Shown: positions 10,497-22,525, numbered from the stretch's first letter. The stretch: DNA of 64,000 nucleotides from Ramlibacter terrae (GCA_013127575.1 CP053418.1:3782001-3846000); one strand, 5' to 3'. The notes: a model not told the origin generated them from the letters alone. Numbers and translations are program-made.

Positions 10497-12274
10497 GCGA
10501 CCTCCGCCTGCCGCGCCCACAGTGCGAGGGCGGCGAGCGCGCGCAGCTCGCGCGTGTGGTTCGCACTGCCGGCGCCGTGGCGCTCGACCGTGCCGCGCAC
10601 CGCCTCCTGCGCGAACAGGCGCTGCACCAGCGGGCTGCCATCCAACAGGTCGCGCAGCCACGCAGCGCGTTCGCCGCGGAACCACTCGCCCACCGGCACG
10701 GTGAACATCTGCTTGCGGCGGTGCGCGAGGTCGTGGCCGATCAGGGGCTCGACCGCGCGCTTGTACCAGTGCTTCTTGTCGCCATCGGGCGCGAGCTTGG
10801 TGGCGCCGCGCGAACGGAAGGCGAACTCCATCATCCGCCAGTCGAGGAAGGGCGTGCGGGCCTCGATCGACACGGCCATCCCCATGCGGTCCGGCTTGAC
10901 CAGGTTGTTGCCGCAAAGGAGCAACTGCATGTCGAGGTACAGGGCCTGGTTGACGCGGTCGAAGTGCCGAGACTCGTCGAACCGGGGCTTGGCTGCCGCT
11001 TCGAAACTGTCGATGCCTGTCATGCGCGCCGCCACCTCCGGCCGGTACAACGCCTGCCGCTGCGCGGGCGTGAACAGGAGATGGCGTCGAAGTAGCCGCG
11101 CTGGAACGCCGCCGCATCGAGCCCGTCCACGCCTGGACGCCCGAAGAAGTGCGCGTACTTGTCGTAGCCCGCGAACAGTTCGTCGCCGCCGTCGCCCGTG
11201 AGCACCACCTTCACGTGCTTCGCCGCCAGCTCGCTGACGCGCAGCGTCGGCAGGAAGGACGCGTCGCCGTGCGGCTGGTCGAGGTGGTGCAGGACTTCGG
11301 GCCAGCGCTGCAGCATGTCGGCCTCGGCGATCTCCACGACGTGCTCGCAGCCGAAGCGCGCCGCCGCCTGCGCCGCATGCGCGCTCTCGTCGAAGCGCGG
11401 GTCGTCGAAGCCGATGCAGAAGGTGCGCACCGGTTGCCGCACGTGGCGCGCCATCAGCGCCACGATGGTGCTGGAGTCGACGCCGCCGGAGAGGAAGGCG
11501 CCGAAGGGCACGTCGGCGCGCAGCCGGATGCGCGTGGCGTCGTCGAGGATGGACAGGAACTCTTCGCTCCAGTCTGCGAAACGGTACGCCTGCTCCTGCT
11601 GCGCCGCCAGGCTCCACCAGCGCTGCACCTGCACGCCATCGCGCGTGAAGCGCATCCAGCAGCCCGGCATCACGTGCCGCACGCCCTGCCAGATGGTCCG
11701 GGGCGCGGGAATGTAGTTGAAGGCGAGGTAGTGGTGGATGGCTTCCGGTCGACCGGCGGCCGCGCGATCGCCGCGAGGATCGCCTTCGGCTCCGACCCGA
11801 ACACCATGCGCCGTCCATCGTCGTGGAAGTACAGGGGCTTCACGCCGATGCGGTCGCGCGCGAGGTACAGCGCGTCCTCGCGTGCGTCGTCGATGGCGAT
11901 CGCGAACATGCCGTTCAGCCGCCGCAGGCACCCGATGCCTTCGCGCTCGTACAGGCGCAGGATCACCTCGGTGTCGGAGGCCGTGGTGAGCCGCACCCCT
12001 TGTGCCCGCAACTCCGCGGCCAGCTCCACGTAGTTGAAGATCTCGCCGTTCTGCACGACGGCGATGCGGCCGTCTTCCGACACGAAGGGCTGGTGGCCGC
12101 CGGCCGGTCGATGACCGAGAGGCGGCGGTTGCCGATGGCGACGCCGCGCGCCGCCTGCTCCCACACACCGGCGTCATCGGGGCCGCGATGCTGCAGGCGT
12201 TCGCCCATGGCCGCCAGCGGCGCCGCGTCCAGCGCCTGCCGCGCGCGGTCCCAGTAGCCGTAGATGCCGCACAT
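10493..12274 (-). CDS. asnB: AsnB-like glutamine-hydrolysing asparagine synthetase / amidotransferase
   Basis: 594 aa after repair. The class II glutaminase domain starts with the nucleophile Cys2 (MCGIYGYWD) and has QHRGPDDAG and VVQNGEIFNYVEL; the synthetase domain has the PP-loop FGAFLSGGVDSSTIVALM and GDGGDELFAGY. Three bases are missing: near 12105 (restores the conserved VIDLAGGHQP), near 11743 (restores DQEAIHHYL) and near 11082 (a C run). Inside a glycan operon such enzymes often convert a uronic-acid or nonulosonic carboxylate to an amide rather than make asparagine. The start lies 1 bp after the sugar-transferase stop. Confidence 0.85.
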
Positions 12275-12275
12275 G

Positions 12276-12829
12276 TCAGTTGGCCCCGCGCCCGGTGAGC
12301 CGGCGCAAGGTCCACGCGAGGATGCGCAGGTCGAGCCCGAGGCTGCGCTCACGCACGTAGCGCAGGTCGAGGTCGAGCCGCTGCTGCGGTGTGGCTTCCG
12401 ATCGCAGCAAGGCCTGCGCCAGGCCGGTGATGCCGGGGCGCACGCTGCAGCGCAAGGCCCAATCCTCGGGCGCATACAGCGCCTGCTGCACCGGCAGGTC
12501 GGGCCGAGGTCCCACGAGGCTCATGGTGCCCGGAGCACGTTGAACAGTTGCGGCAATTCGTCGAGGCTGGTGCGGCGGATGAACCGGCCCACCCGCGTGA
12601 TGCGCGTGTCGCCGGCGTCCGTGTGGTACGGCCCGATGGACGCCGCATCGCGCACCATGCTGCGGAATTTGTAGAGGGCGAAAGGGCGGCTGCCCGGGCC
12701 CATGCGCTGCTGGCGGAACAACACCGGCCGCCCGCTTTCGGCAGCGATGGCGAGCGCCACCAGCACCATCAGCGGCGACAGCAGCACGAGCCCGAGGCCG
12801 GCCAGCACGATGTCCATGGCGCGTTTCAT
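12276..12829 (-). CDS. Polyprenyl-phosphate sugar-1-phosphate transferase
   Basis: Initiating transferase that loads the first sugar phosphate on undecaprenyl phosphate at the inner membrane. It is 184 aa after repair, the short form of the bacterial sugar transferase family: one N-terminal hydrophobic segment (DIVLAGLGLVLLSPLMVLVAL), then RPVLFRQQRMGPG, FALYKFRSM, RRTSLDELPQLFNVL and MSLVGPRPDLP. One base is missing near 12531 (CCAGG to CCGG, restoring NVLQGTMSLVGP). ATG at 12829 overlaps the aldolase stop as ATGA. Confidence 0.88.
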
Positions 12830-13632
12830 GCCCGCGCGGGCCATGCCGCGGCGATGCGTTCGATGGCGGCGGCGATCCGTCGGGCGTCCTGCTGTTCCTG
12901 CGCCGTCGAACGCGCGGCCAGTTGCGCTTCCGCGCTGCGCAAGGCCGCGACCTCGGCCTCCAGCACGCTGTCCGCATCCTCGCGGTGGAAGGTGCGCGAG
13001 AGGATCACCGCGCCGGAGCCGAGCCGCAGGTGTTCCGCCAGCACGTCGCGCCCCGGCAGCAGGCCCTCGTCGAGCCGCGCGATGCCGCCGAAGCCGAAGC
13101 GCAGGCCGCGCGCGCGGCAGGCTTGCGCCACGCGCTCCACGGTGCCGTCGGCCAGCGGCTCGAACATGAAACGGCAGCCCGGGGAGATGTGCAGGTCGTT
13201 GAGGCCGACGTAGACCTCCTGCAAACCCGGCGTCGCGATCCAGTCGTCGAGGGTTGCGAGCGCGCCGGCGGTCTCCAGCAGCGCGACCAGCGGCGCGCGG
13301 CCGCGCAGCAAGCCGGCGAACGCGGCCACTTCGGCCGCCGACGAGAACATCGGCAGCATGACGCAGTCGGGTCGGTGCGCCAGCACGGCGTCGAGTTCCG
13401 CCGCCGTGCCGTCGTGCAGCGGGTTCACGCGCACCATCAGCCTGGCTTCGCGCAGCACGGCGCGGACGCGCGCGACGTCCCCGAGCTGGTGTTCGCTGAT
13501 GAAGGTGTTGCGGCCGGCCTGGCGTTCGGCCTTGCCCAGGCGCTCGAGGTCGACCAGGATGCGAAAGCCGCCGATGGCCTCGCAGCGGCGCGCGAACGCC
13601 GCGTCGTTCGTGATCTGGATCAGCTCGAGCAT
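12826..13632 (-). CDS. HpcH/HpaI aldolase / citrate lyase family protein
   Basis: Intact 268-aa TIM-barrel protein. Family features visible are the early ILVDLERLGK, MVRVNPLHDG, VMLPMFSSAAEV, the metal-ligand region ALLETAGALATLDDW and VGLNDLHISPG. Members carry out retro-aldol or C-C lyase reactions on 2-keto acids or CoA esters. Its place between flippase and initiating transferase suggests a role in making or trimming an unusual sugar or pyruvate-derived group, but no substrate can be read from the sequence. The start is 13 bp after the flippase stop. Confidence 0.75.
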   Translation of the reverse strand: MLELIQITNDAAFARRCEAIGGFRILVDLERLGKAERQAGRNTFISEHQLGDVARVRAVLREARLMVRVNPLHDGTAAELDAVLAHRPDCVMLPMFSSAAEVAAFAGLLRGRAPLVALLETAGALATLDDWIATPGLQEVYVGLNDLHISPGCRFMFEPLADGTVERVAQACRARGLRFGFGGIARLDEGLLPGRDVLAEHLRLGSGAVILSRTFHREDADSVLEAEVAALRSAEAQLAARSTAQEQQDARRIAAAIERIAAAWPARA

Positions 13633-13645
13633 GACGTGCGCCGGA

Positions 13646-15102
13646 TTATCGCCGCAGGGCCGCGCGCAGGTCGGGGCTGGCGAACCAGGCCAGCGCCAGC
13701 ACCGCCAGCCCCGCCGCGACGCCGGCTGCGAACTGGAGGGGCAGTTGCACCGGCACGCCGGTCCGGGCCAGCAAGGTCCACAGCAACAGCAAGGCCGCGG
13801 CGGGGACCAGCAAGGCCCGCGCCGGCAGCCACGTGCGCAGTCCTTCACGCAGCGTCCACAGGCAGGCCACGCAGACACCCGCGGCCGACCAGTTCAGCCA
13901 CAGCATCAGCTCCGTGCCCTCGTCCGGCCCGTAGGCGACGAGCAGCCAGAGCGCGATGCCGTAGGCGATCACCGGCGCGCGCATGCGCCCCTGCGCGGCC
14001 AGCACCGCCAGCGCGATCGCCGTCAGCGCCTGCGGCAGCAGGCCCCACGCGCCGATGCGCGCCCATTGCGCGATGTTCGCCAGCGCTGCGTCCTGCATCC
14101 GGCCCCAACCGAACAGCAGTTCGGCCAGCGCGGGCGCCGCCACCAGCAGGCCGGCCGCGCTGGCGCACGCCAGCGTCCAGGCCAGCGCGAAGCCGCGGCG
14201 GACGGTGGCGGCCGCTTCGTCGCGGCTCGATGCGCGCGCGAACGCCTGCGCGATCGGGCCGAGCGCCAGCGTGGCGACGAGCTGCACCGCGAGCAGCAGC
14301 GGCAACTCGACGAGCTTCCAGGCGTAGTTGAAGGTGGCCAGCGCACCCTCGCCTTCATGCGACGCCAGCGAACGCGCCACGAAGGGCAGCGCCAGCGGCA
14401 GGCCGGCCGCCGCGACCGCCCAGAACCAGACCGGCGCCCGCGGCAGCGCGGAACCTTCGGTCTCCGGCTGCACGCGCGGCAGCCGCCGGCGCCGCCAGAC
14501 GAGCCAGCCGAGGCGCGCGGCCATGGCCAGCAGCAGCCCGGCGCCCAGCGTCCGCACCGCCGCCTCGCTGCCGGGCGCGGCGTGCCATACGACGGCGGCC
14601 GGGCGCCGATCACCACCACGTTGATCACCAGGTTCGCGCCGTACAAGCCGAGGAAATCGCGCTCGTGCTGCAGGCGCGCGGCCCCCACGGAAGCCACCAT
14701 CGCCAGCGGCAGCGCCGCCGCGCTCCAGAGCAGCGCCTCGGCCGCGCCGGGCGCCAGCTCGTTCGAGAGTCCGGGCAGCAGCCAGCGCAAGGCCAGTGGG
14801 TGGGCGGCCGCGAGCAACGCAGCCAGCAGGCAACCGGCGAGCGCCAGGCCGTGGGTGGCGCGGCGCTGGCTGGCCGCGACCTGCGCGGCGCCTTGCCGGG
14901 CCCCAGGCCGGCAGCAGCACGTACGCCAGGCCGCCGCTGGCCAGCACGCCGGCGATCCAGTCCGGCAAGGTGAGCATCAGCACGGCGACGTCGGCGAGCC
15001 CGGTCGCGCCGAACGCCGCGGCTGGCCCGACTCGCGCACCAGGCCCAGCAGGCGGCTGGCGAGCAGCAGGACGAGGGAAACGGCACCGGCCCGCAGGAAC
15101 AT
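13646..15102 (-). CDS. MurJ/MviN-like flippase (MOP superfamily)
   Basis: About 486 aa, nearly all hydrophobic with many membrane segments. The N-terminus [12 protein letters not shown] matches the MurJ/MviN opening motif; later [22 protein letters not shown] and [22 protein letters not shown] also follow the family. It could be the lipid II flippase or, more likely here, an exporter for the lipid-linked glycan of this operon. Three breaks: near 15024 (CCAGG to CCAG), near 14908 (an extra G at CCTGG) and near 14600 (CCTGG to CCGG). ATG at 15102, first gene of the operon, divergent from lysS. Confidence 0.75.
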
Positions 15103-15196
15103 GGCGGGGATTATCGCGGCGGGGATGGCGCCTGCCGGGGCAAACTTACAATGGCGGGTTTCGCCCCCACCCGGCGCTTCCCGCGCCCGGCACCCG

Positions 15197-16718
<1,522 letters not shown>

Positions 16719-16724
16719 TAAGCC

Positions 16725-16740
16725 CCCTCCTTTTGGAGGG
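16725..16740 (+). terminator. Hairpin just after lysS
   Basis: A 6-bp stem CCCTCC/GGAGGG with a TTTT loop begins 7 bp after the lysS stop. There is no T run after it, so it is only a possible termination or 3'-end structure. Confidence 0.4.
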
Positions 16741-17371
16741 CGGGGTGCGCCGCGGCAGGCAGCGCGCGGCGCAGTCCCGCAGGGGCATCGGTCGGCGGCT
16801 TCGCGCGCCGACTTCCCTGAAAGCCGGTCCCCGCGCCGTCGCGAGGCGCAACTCGTCTGAAGTTTGTCTGCTCGCGCAGCCAAACTGCAGACTCAATCAC
16901 TCGCCTCGAAAACATGAGACCTACGCGCGGCTCGATACGCTTCGCTCTCGTAGCCGCGCTCCGCCGCTGGGACCGGCTTTCAGGCGATACCCCTTGATGC
17001 GGGCCTGCGCCGCACGCTGCCTGCCGCGTCGATGAGCGCCGTGGGTTCGGGCACCTTCGACGGCAGCGCCCCTCCCCGCAAACCCGCGTGCGGGTGGGCT
17101 GTGCCGCGCGATCAGGCAGGAGCGCCTGCGCTGCCCGGTCTTGCGGCCCAGCGGGGCTACGAGAGCGGAGCGTATCGAGCCCCGCGACCGTCTCATGCTC
17201 GCGCTGTCTGTCCGAACGGAGAGTTGGCACGCCTGCGGGCCAACTCGCAGTGAGTTACGGCGCGTGGGCCGCAAGACCGGGCAGCGCAGGTTTGCCGGCC
17301 GCTCGCGGCCGGACGCCCTGCCGCGCGGCGCAGCCCACCCGTGCGCGGGTTTGCCGACGGCCTCCGAAACA
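16741..17371. repeat. Gene-free region filled with nested inverted repeats
   Basis: About 630 bp between the convergent lysS and nagZ genes with no convincing gene. Paired arms seen: 16931-16954 with 17155-17179 (CTCGATACGC...CGTATCGAG), 17077-17109 with 17321-17353 (ACCCGCGTGCGGGTGGGCT-type), 17124-17150 with 17264-17290 (CTGCCCGGTCTTGCGGCCCA and its complement), and an inner hairpin 17221-17246 (GAGTTGGC...GCCAACTC). The layout resembles a dispersed non-coding repeat of Comamonadaceae, but no database check was possible. Confidence 0.7.
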
Positions 17372-18458
17372 TCAAGGCAGCAGTTGCAGCGCCCGCATGT
17401 ACTTCGCCTCCACCATCAGCGCGTCCCACGAAGGCGACCCACTCACGGGCAACAGCGCCAGCCTGCGCTGCTCGCTCGCCTCGTTCGCGCGCCACTTCTT
17501 GCCCGAGAGAGCAGCAGCCATGCCCTCGATCAGTTCATCAACGGCACGCCCCCTTCGCTGTTCACCGACTCGTTGCACAGCAGCACCATGTCGCAACCGG
17601 CATTCAATGCGGCCACGGCGGCCTCGGTGTAGCTCACCTCCCGCCCCTCGATCTTGCGGGCGCCCGCCATGCTCAGGTCGTCGCTGAAGATCGCGCGCCC
17701 GGAAGCCCGGCGGTCACGCAGGATGGCGTTCAGCCAGCGCGGCGAGAAGCCGGCCGGCAGGCTGTCGACCTTCGGGTAGATCACGTGGGCCGGCATCACG
17801 CTGGTCAGCGTGGTCGCGAGCCACTGGTAGGGCATGGCGTCGTCGGAAAGGATGGCCTTCAGGCTGCGGTTGTCGACCGGGATCTCCGGTGCGAGTCGGC
17901 CTTGACGAAGCCGTGGCCGGGGAAGTGCTTGCCGCAGTTGGCCATGCCCGCCTGCAGCAGGCCGAGCATCAGGCTGCGCGCCAGCATGGAGACGATGCGC
18001 GGATCGCGGCCGAAGGCGCGGTTGCCGATCACCTCGCTGTCGCCATAGTCCAGGTCGAGCACCGGCGTGAAGCTGAAGTCGACGCCGCACGCGCGCAGTT
18101 CCGCGCCCAGCACGTAGCCCGCCGCGGTCGCGGCTTCCATCGCCTGCATCGCCGAGGCGCCCTCGGGCTGCGGACCCTTCTTCATCCACAGCTCGCCGAG
18201 CGCGCGCATCGGCGGCAGGTGCGTGAAGCCGTCGGTGCGGAAGCGCTGCACGCGCCCGCCTTCGTGGTCGACGGAAATCAGCAGGTCTTCGCGCACCGTC
18301 TTGATTTCGGCGCAGAGGGCGGCGAGCTGTTCGCGGTTCTCCCAGTTGCGCGCGAACAGGATCATGCCGCCGACCAGCGGGTGGGCCAGCCGGCGGCGGT
18401 CGTCGCCGGTCAGCGCGTGGCCGGCGATGTCGATGATCAGGGGAGCGTGTTCGGTCAT
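17372..18458 (-). CDS. nagZ: Beta-N-acetylhexosaminidase (family 3)
   Basis: Cytoplasmic glycosidase that removes GlcNAc from anhydro-muropeptides during cell-wall recycling. Family-3 motifs: [33 protein letters not shown], the signature [14 protein letters not shown] with catalytic Asp/His, and [11 protein letters not shown]. Two bases are missing: near 17892 (CCAGG to CCGG, restoring DSHQEIPVD) and near 17550 (one G in a G run; otherwise the protein would stop early at VPLMN). Repaired length 362 aa. ATG at 18458 overlaps the acpS stop as ATGA, at the end of the long lepA-side operon. Confidence 0.93.
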
Positions 18459-18857
18459 GTCGTTGGTGCCTTCTTCTCCACGACCACGAAGCTGGCCGCG
18501 TAATCGCTTTCGTCGGTGACGGTGACGTGGGCCGAGAGCCCGCGCGCCTCGAACCATTCCTTCAGGACGCCATGCAGCACGATCACCGGCTGGCCGCTCG
18601 CCAGCTTGCCCACTTCGCACAGGCGCCAGGTCATGGGCATGCGCATGCCCATGCCGATGGCCTTGCTGAACGCTTCCTTGGCGGAAAAGCGCGTGGCGAG
18701 ATAACGCACGCCGCGCGCCGGCCAGCGGGCGCTGCGCGCCTGCCGGTCGCGAACTCGGCGTCGCTCAGGATCTTGAGCGCGAAGCGCTCGCCGTGCCGGT
18801 CCAGCGAAGCTGGATCCTGCGCACGTCGCAGATGTCGGTGCCGATGCCGTAGATCAC
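18455..18857 (-). CDS. acpS: Holo-[acyl-carrier-protein] synthase
   Basis: Transfers 4'-phosphopantetheine from CoA to ACP. AcpS motifs: [16 protein letters not shown] at the start, [12 protein letters not shown], and [20 protein letters not shown] in the middle, with the usual Asp and Glu metal ligands. Two bases are missing: near 18811 (CCAGG to CCAG, restoring [12 protein letters not shown]) and near 18739 (CCTGG to CCGG, restoring [15 protein letters not shown]). Repaired length 134 aa. GTG at 18857 is supported because it overlaps the pdxJ stop in a GTGA. Confidence 0.92.
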
Positions 18858-19596
18858 GCCGGGGCCGCGAGGTAGGCCCGCACCGCTTCGGCATAGCCGC
18901 GTTCGAGCGCTTCGGCCACGAAGGCGTGGCCGATCGACACTTCCTGCACGGCCGGGGCGGCGCGCACGAAGGCTGCGAGGTTGTCGAGGTTGAGGTCGTG
19001 GCCGGCGTTCACGCCCAGTCCCGCCGCGCGCGCCGCTTCGGCGGCTTCGGCGAACCGTCGCAACACGGCCGCCTGCTCCGGCTTGCCCCAGGCGGCTGCA
19101 TACGGTTCGGTGTACAGCTCCACGCGATCCGCGCCCACGGCCTTCGCCAGCGGCATGGCGGCCGCGTCGGCGTCCATGAAGAGGGAGACGCGCACGCCCA
19201 GCGCCTTCGCTTCGGCGATCAGCGGCCGCACGCGGTCGCCGTCCCCGCCAGGTCCCAGCCGTGGTCGCTGGTGAACTGCCCTTCGCTGTCGGGCACGAAG
19301 GTGCACTGGTGCGGCCGCAGCTCGCGCACGAAGTCCATCAGGTTGTGGAAGGGATTGCCTTCGATGTTGAACTCGGCGGCCGGCCAGTCCTGCTTCAGCA
19401 GCGCGTGCAGCGCGTACACGTCGTCGGAGCGAATGTGGCGCGCATCGGGACGTGGATGCACCGTGATGCCGTGGGCGCCGGCACGGAGGCAGAGCGTGGC
19501 GGCGCGCGTGACGCTGGGGATGCCCGTGTGGCGCGTGTTGCGCACCGGGGCCACCTTGTTCAGGTTGACGGACAGTGCGGTCTGGGCGGAGGTCAT
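18854..19596 (-). CDS. pdxJ: Pyridoxine 5'-phosphate synthase
   Basis: Last step of the DXP-dependent vitamin B6 pathway, closing the ring from 1-deoxyxylulose-5-phosphate and 3-amino-2-oxopropyl phosphate. Motifs: [55 protein letters not shown] and [11 protein letters not shown]. One base is missing near 19250, in a CCTGG followed by G; the repaired protein has 247 aa. ATG at 19596 overlaps the recO stop as ATGA. The recO-pdxJ-acpS order is widely conserved in proteobacteria. Confidence 0.93.
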
Positions 19597-20342
19597 AGGG
19601 CTTGCAGGTCCATCATGAGTTGCCGCGTGCGCAGCGTGGACACGCCGCAATGGTAGTGCAGCAGCGCGCGCAGCTGCGGCTTCAGCTCGATGGCGGACGC
19701 CGCTTCGCGCAAGGTGTCGGCGAACGGCGCGGTGCTTTCCAGCGCCGCCTGCAGCGCCAGCCACTGGCTGCCGGCGAGGCTGTTGCGCTCGTCGTCCTCG
19801 AAGGCTTCGACCCAGGCCGCCCTCGGCCTTGAGGCTGTAGCGCTGCTCCGGGTCCAGCGGCGCGAGCGTGGCGGTCTGCAGGTCGAGCACCGGCAACAGG
19901 CCGATCTCGCGCAGCAGCAGCAACTCGAACGCGCGCAGGGCCGGCTGCAAGGTATGGACGTCGTCGCTGGCCAGCACCCGCACGGTGTTGGCGTAGGCGT
20001 CGAAGAGCGCGGGATGCGGATCGTCGTCGCGCCGCCAGCAGGCGCAGCAGCAGCTCGTTCAGGTAGTACCCCGACAACAGCGCGTCGCCGGTCGGCATCA
20101 CCTGCCCGCCCAGCCATTCCGCCGACTTCAGCGTGCGGATCTCGGCGTCGCCGCCGAAAGCCACGTGCAGCGGCTGCAGCGGCAGCAGCACCGGGCGGAA
20201 GTTGGAACTGGGCTTCTTCGCGCCCTTGGCCACCAGCGCGATGCGGCCGTAATGGCGCGTGAACGTCTCCGAGGATCAGGCTGGATTCGCTCCAGTCGTA
20301 GCGGTGCAGGACGAAGGCCGGTTCGTCGGCGATGCGCTTCAT
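19593..20342 (-). CDS. recO: DNA repair protein RecO
   Basis: RecFOR-pathway protein that loads RecA on SSB-coated gaps. The start [24 protein letters not shown] is a typical OB-fold beginning, followed by [42 protein letters not shown], the helical part [18 protein letters not shown] and the C-terminal [18 protein letters not shown]. Three frame breaks lie near 20268, 20030 and 19822; each is best repaired by removing one extra base, two of them beside CCTGG ([22 protein letters not shown]). About 249 aa. Confidence 0.85.
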   Translation of the reverse strand: MKRIADEPAFVLHRYDWSESSLILGDVHAPLRPHRAGGQGREEAQFQLPPGAAAAAAAARGFRRRRRDPHAEVGGMAGRAGDADRRRAVVGVLPERAAAAPAGGATTIRIPRSSTPTPTPCGCWPATTSIPCSRPCARSSCCCCARSACCRCSTCRPPRSRRWTRSSATASRPRAAWVEAFEDDERNSLAGSQWLALQAALESTAPFADTLREAASAIELKPQLRALLHYHCGVSTLRTRQLMMDLQAL

Positions 20343-20352
20343 CTCGCGGCGC

Positions 20353-20843
20353 TCAGGTGGACCGGAAGTCGTATTCGGGCAGCACCTCGGCGCTGGCCAC
20401 CTTCACTGGAACAGGCGCTCGTCGGCCTCGCGCAGCCGACGGCTCACCTCGCGTCCCAGGTTCATCTGGATCAGCGTGAACTGCTCCAGGTCGTGTTCGT
20501 ACAGGGCATACAGGCTGGCGCTCGACAGCTCGATCGCCCGGCAGCGCTCCACCGCCACCACCGAGGCGCTGCGATGGCGCAGGTCCATGATCGACATCTC
20601 GCCGAAGCAGTCGCCCGCGGCCATGTGGCTCAGCAGGTACTGGTGCCCTTTCCAGCGCTTGACCACGGCCGCGCGGCCCGTCTCCAGCACGTACATGCAC
20701 TGGGCGTCGTCGTCCTCGCGGAAGAAGAAGTCGTTGGGCTCCACGGTCACCGTGGACGCGCGGCCCAGGAGGAAGCCCAGCGCGTCTTCGCGCACGCCGC
20801 CGAAGACGGCCATGGACTGGAGGAGCGCGATCCGGTGCGGCAT
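20353..20843 (-). CDS. Single-domain cyclic-nucleotide-binding (Crp/Fnr-fold) protein
   Basis: 163 aa after repair: a cNMP-binding beta-roll ([23 protein letters not shown] ... [25 protein letters not shown], given as two blocks) with the phosphate-binding-cassette-like [16 protein letters not shown], and no room for a helix-turn-helix. It is therefore a sensor or regulatory subunit, not a DNA-binding activator. The apparent stop at 20403 is false: restoring a G at CCAG near 20408 extends the protein through [17 protein letters not shown] to 20353, 10 bp before recO. It lies between era and recO. Confidence 0.75.
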
Positions 20844-20868
20844 GCGGTGCGGGCGATGCGCCCTGCCC

Positions 20869-21819
20869 TCATTCGTAGCCGAAGCTGCGCACGCGGGCTT
20901 CGTCGTCGGCCCAGCCCGAACGGACCTTCACGAAGATCTGCAGGAACACCTTGGCGTCCATGAGGCGCTCGAGTTCGGTGCGGGCCTCGGTGCCGATGCG
21001 CTTGAGCTTCTCGCCACCCTCGCCGATGATCATCGCCTTGTGGCTTTCGCGCTCCACCACGATGGTGGCGGCGATGCGGACCATCCGCTTGAACTTCGGG
21101 CTGGGCTCCTCTTCCCACTTCTCGATGGCCACGGCCGACGTGTACGGCAGCTCGTCGCCGGTCAGGCGGAACAGCTTCTCGCGCACCATCTCGCTGGCCG
21201 GGAACTTCTCGCTGCGGTCGGTCAGTTCGTCCTCGCCGTACATCCACGGCTGGTGCGGCAGGTACTTCTCGCAGACGCCGAACAGGCGGTCGACGTCCTT
21301 GGCGTTCCGGGCGGACATCGGCACGAATTCCGCGAACGGATGGCGCTGCTGCATGTCGCGCAGCCGGGGGGCCAGTTCGGCCCGGCGGTGCACCACGTCG
21401 AGCTTGTTGGCGACCAGGATGGCCGGGATGTCGGGCTTGAGCAGGGCCAGCACCTTGGCGTCGCCCAGCGTGAAGTTGCCGGCCTCGACGACGAACAGCA
21501 CCAGGTCGACGTCGGCGATCGCCCCGGTGACGGCCTTGTTCAGGGAGCGGTTCAGCGCCGTGCTGTGGCGCGTCTGGAAGCCCGGCGTGTCGGCGAAGAC
21601 GTATTGCGTCTCGCCGATCGTGCGCACCCCCGTGATGCGGTGGCGCGTGGTCTGCGCCTTGGCCGACGTGATGCTGATCTTCTGGCCCACCAGCGCATTG
21701 AGCAGCGTCGACTTGCCCACGTTCGGCTTGCCGACGATGGCCACCAGCCCGCAGCGCTGCGTGGTCGCTTCGGCGACCGGCGGCTGCGGTTCGGCTGCGG
21801 ATTCTTCGGGCTCGGTCAT
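20869..21819 (-). CDS. era: GTPase Era
   Basis: Intact 316-aa essential GTPase that binds 16S rRNA for 30S maturation. G1 [18 protein letters not shown]2 region [16 protein letters not shown]3 FADTPGFQ, G4 ILVANKLD; the C-terminal KH domain shows [18 protein letters not shown]. The N-terminus has a short Pro/Glu-rich extension ([16 protein letters not shown]), usual in this family branch. ATG at 21819, 11 bp after the rnc stop; rnc-era is a classic pair. Confidence 0.96.
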   Translation of the reverse strand: MTEPEESAAEPQPPVAEATTQRCGLVAIVGKPNVGKSTLLNALVGQKISITSAKAQTTRHRITGVRTIGETQYVFADTPGFQTRHSTALNRSLNKAVTGAIADVDLVLFVVEAGNFTLGDAKVLALLKPDIPAILVANKLDVVHRRAELAPRLRDMQQRHPFAEFVPMSARNAKDVDRLFGVCEKYLPHQPWMYGEDELTDRSEKFPASEMVREKLFRLTGDELPYTSAVAIEKWEEEPSPKFKRMVRIAATIVVERESHKAMIIGEGGEKLKRIGTEARTELERLMDAKVFLQIFVKVRSGWADDEARVRSFGYE

Positions 21820-21830
21820 CGGTGCATTTC

Positions 21831-22522
21831 TCAGGAGGCTCGGTTCTTCAGTGCGATCAGCATGGCGGCGGCGGCGGCCTGTTCGCCGGCGCGGCGCGAT
21901 GCGCCGATGCCGCGTTCGACCAGCCCGAGTTCGCCCACCTCGCACTCTACGTCGAATGTCTGCTTGTGGGCGGCGCCCGTGGTGCCGACCACACGGTAGA
22001 GCGGCAGCCGCAGCTTGCGGCCCTGCAGCACTTCCTGCAGTTCGGTCTTGGGGTCCTTGGCGGCGGCCGACATCTGCGGCTTGATGTCGACATCTGGAAC
22101 AGCCGGTGCACCAGCGCCTCGGCGGCCGGGTAGCCGGCGTCGAGGTGCACGGCGCCGATCAGCGCCTCCAGCGCATCCGCCAGGATCGAGGGCCGCTTGT
22201 GGCCGCCGGAACGCGCCTCGCCCTCGCCCAGCCGCAGCATGCCGGCCAGCCCGAGCGTGACGGCGACGCCGTGCAGCGTGTCCTGCTTGACGAGGTTCGC
22301 GCGCACGCGCGACAGGTCGCCCTCGGGCAGGTCCTTCAGGCGCTGGTACAGCAGCGCCGCGACCGCGAGGTTGAGCACCGAATCGCCGAGGAACTCCAGC
22401 CGTTCGTTGTGTTCGGCCGAAAAGCTGCGGTGCGTGAGTGCGCGCGCGAGCAGGCGGGAATCCTTGAACCGGTGCTGCAGCCTCTCCTGCAGCGCCGCCA
22501 GCGCGTCATCGCCCACGGCCAC
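21831..22522 (-). CDS. rnc: Ribonuclease III
   Basis: Double-strand RNA endonuclease for rRNA and mRNA processing. Signature [15 protein letters not shown], then [18 protein letters not shown], then a dsRNA-binding domain ([41 protein letters not shown]). One base is missing near 22095 (CCAGG to CCAG, restoring FQDVDIKPQ). Repaired length 230 aa. GTG at 22522, 3 bp from the previous stop. Confidence 0.95.
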
Positions 22523-22525
22523 CCG

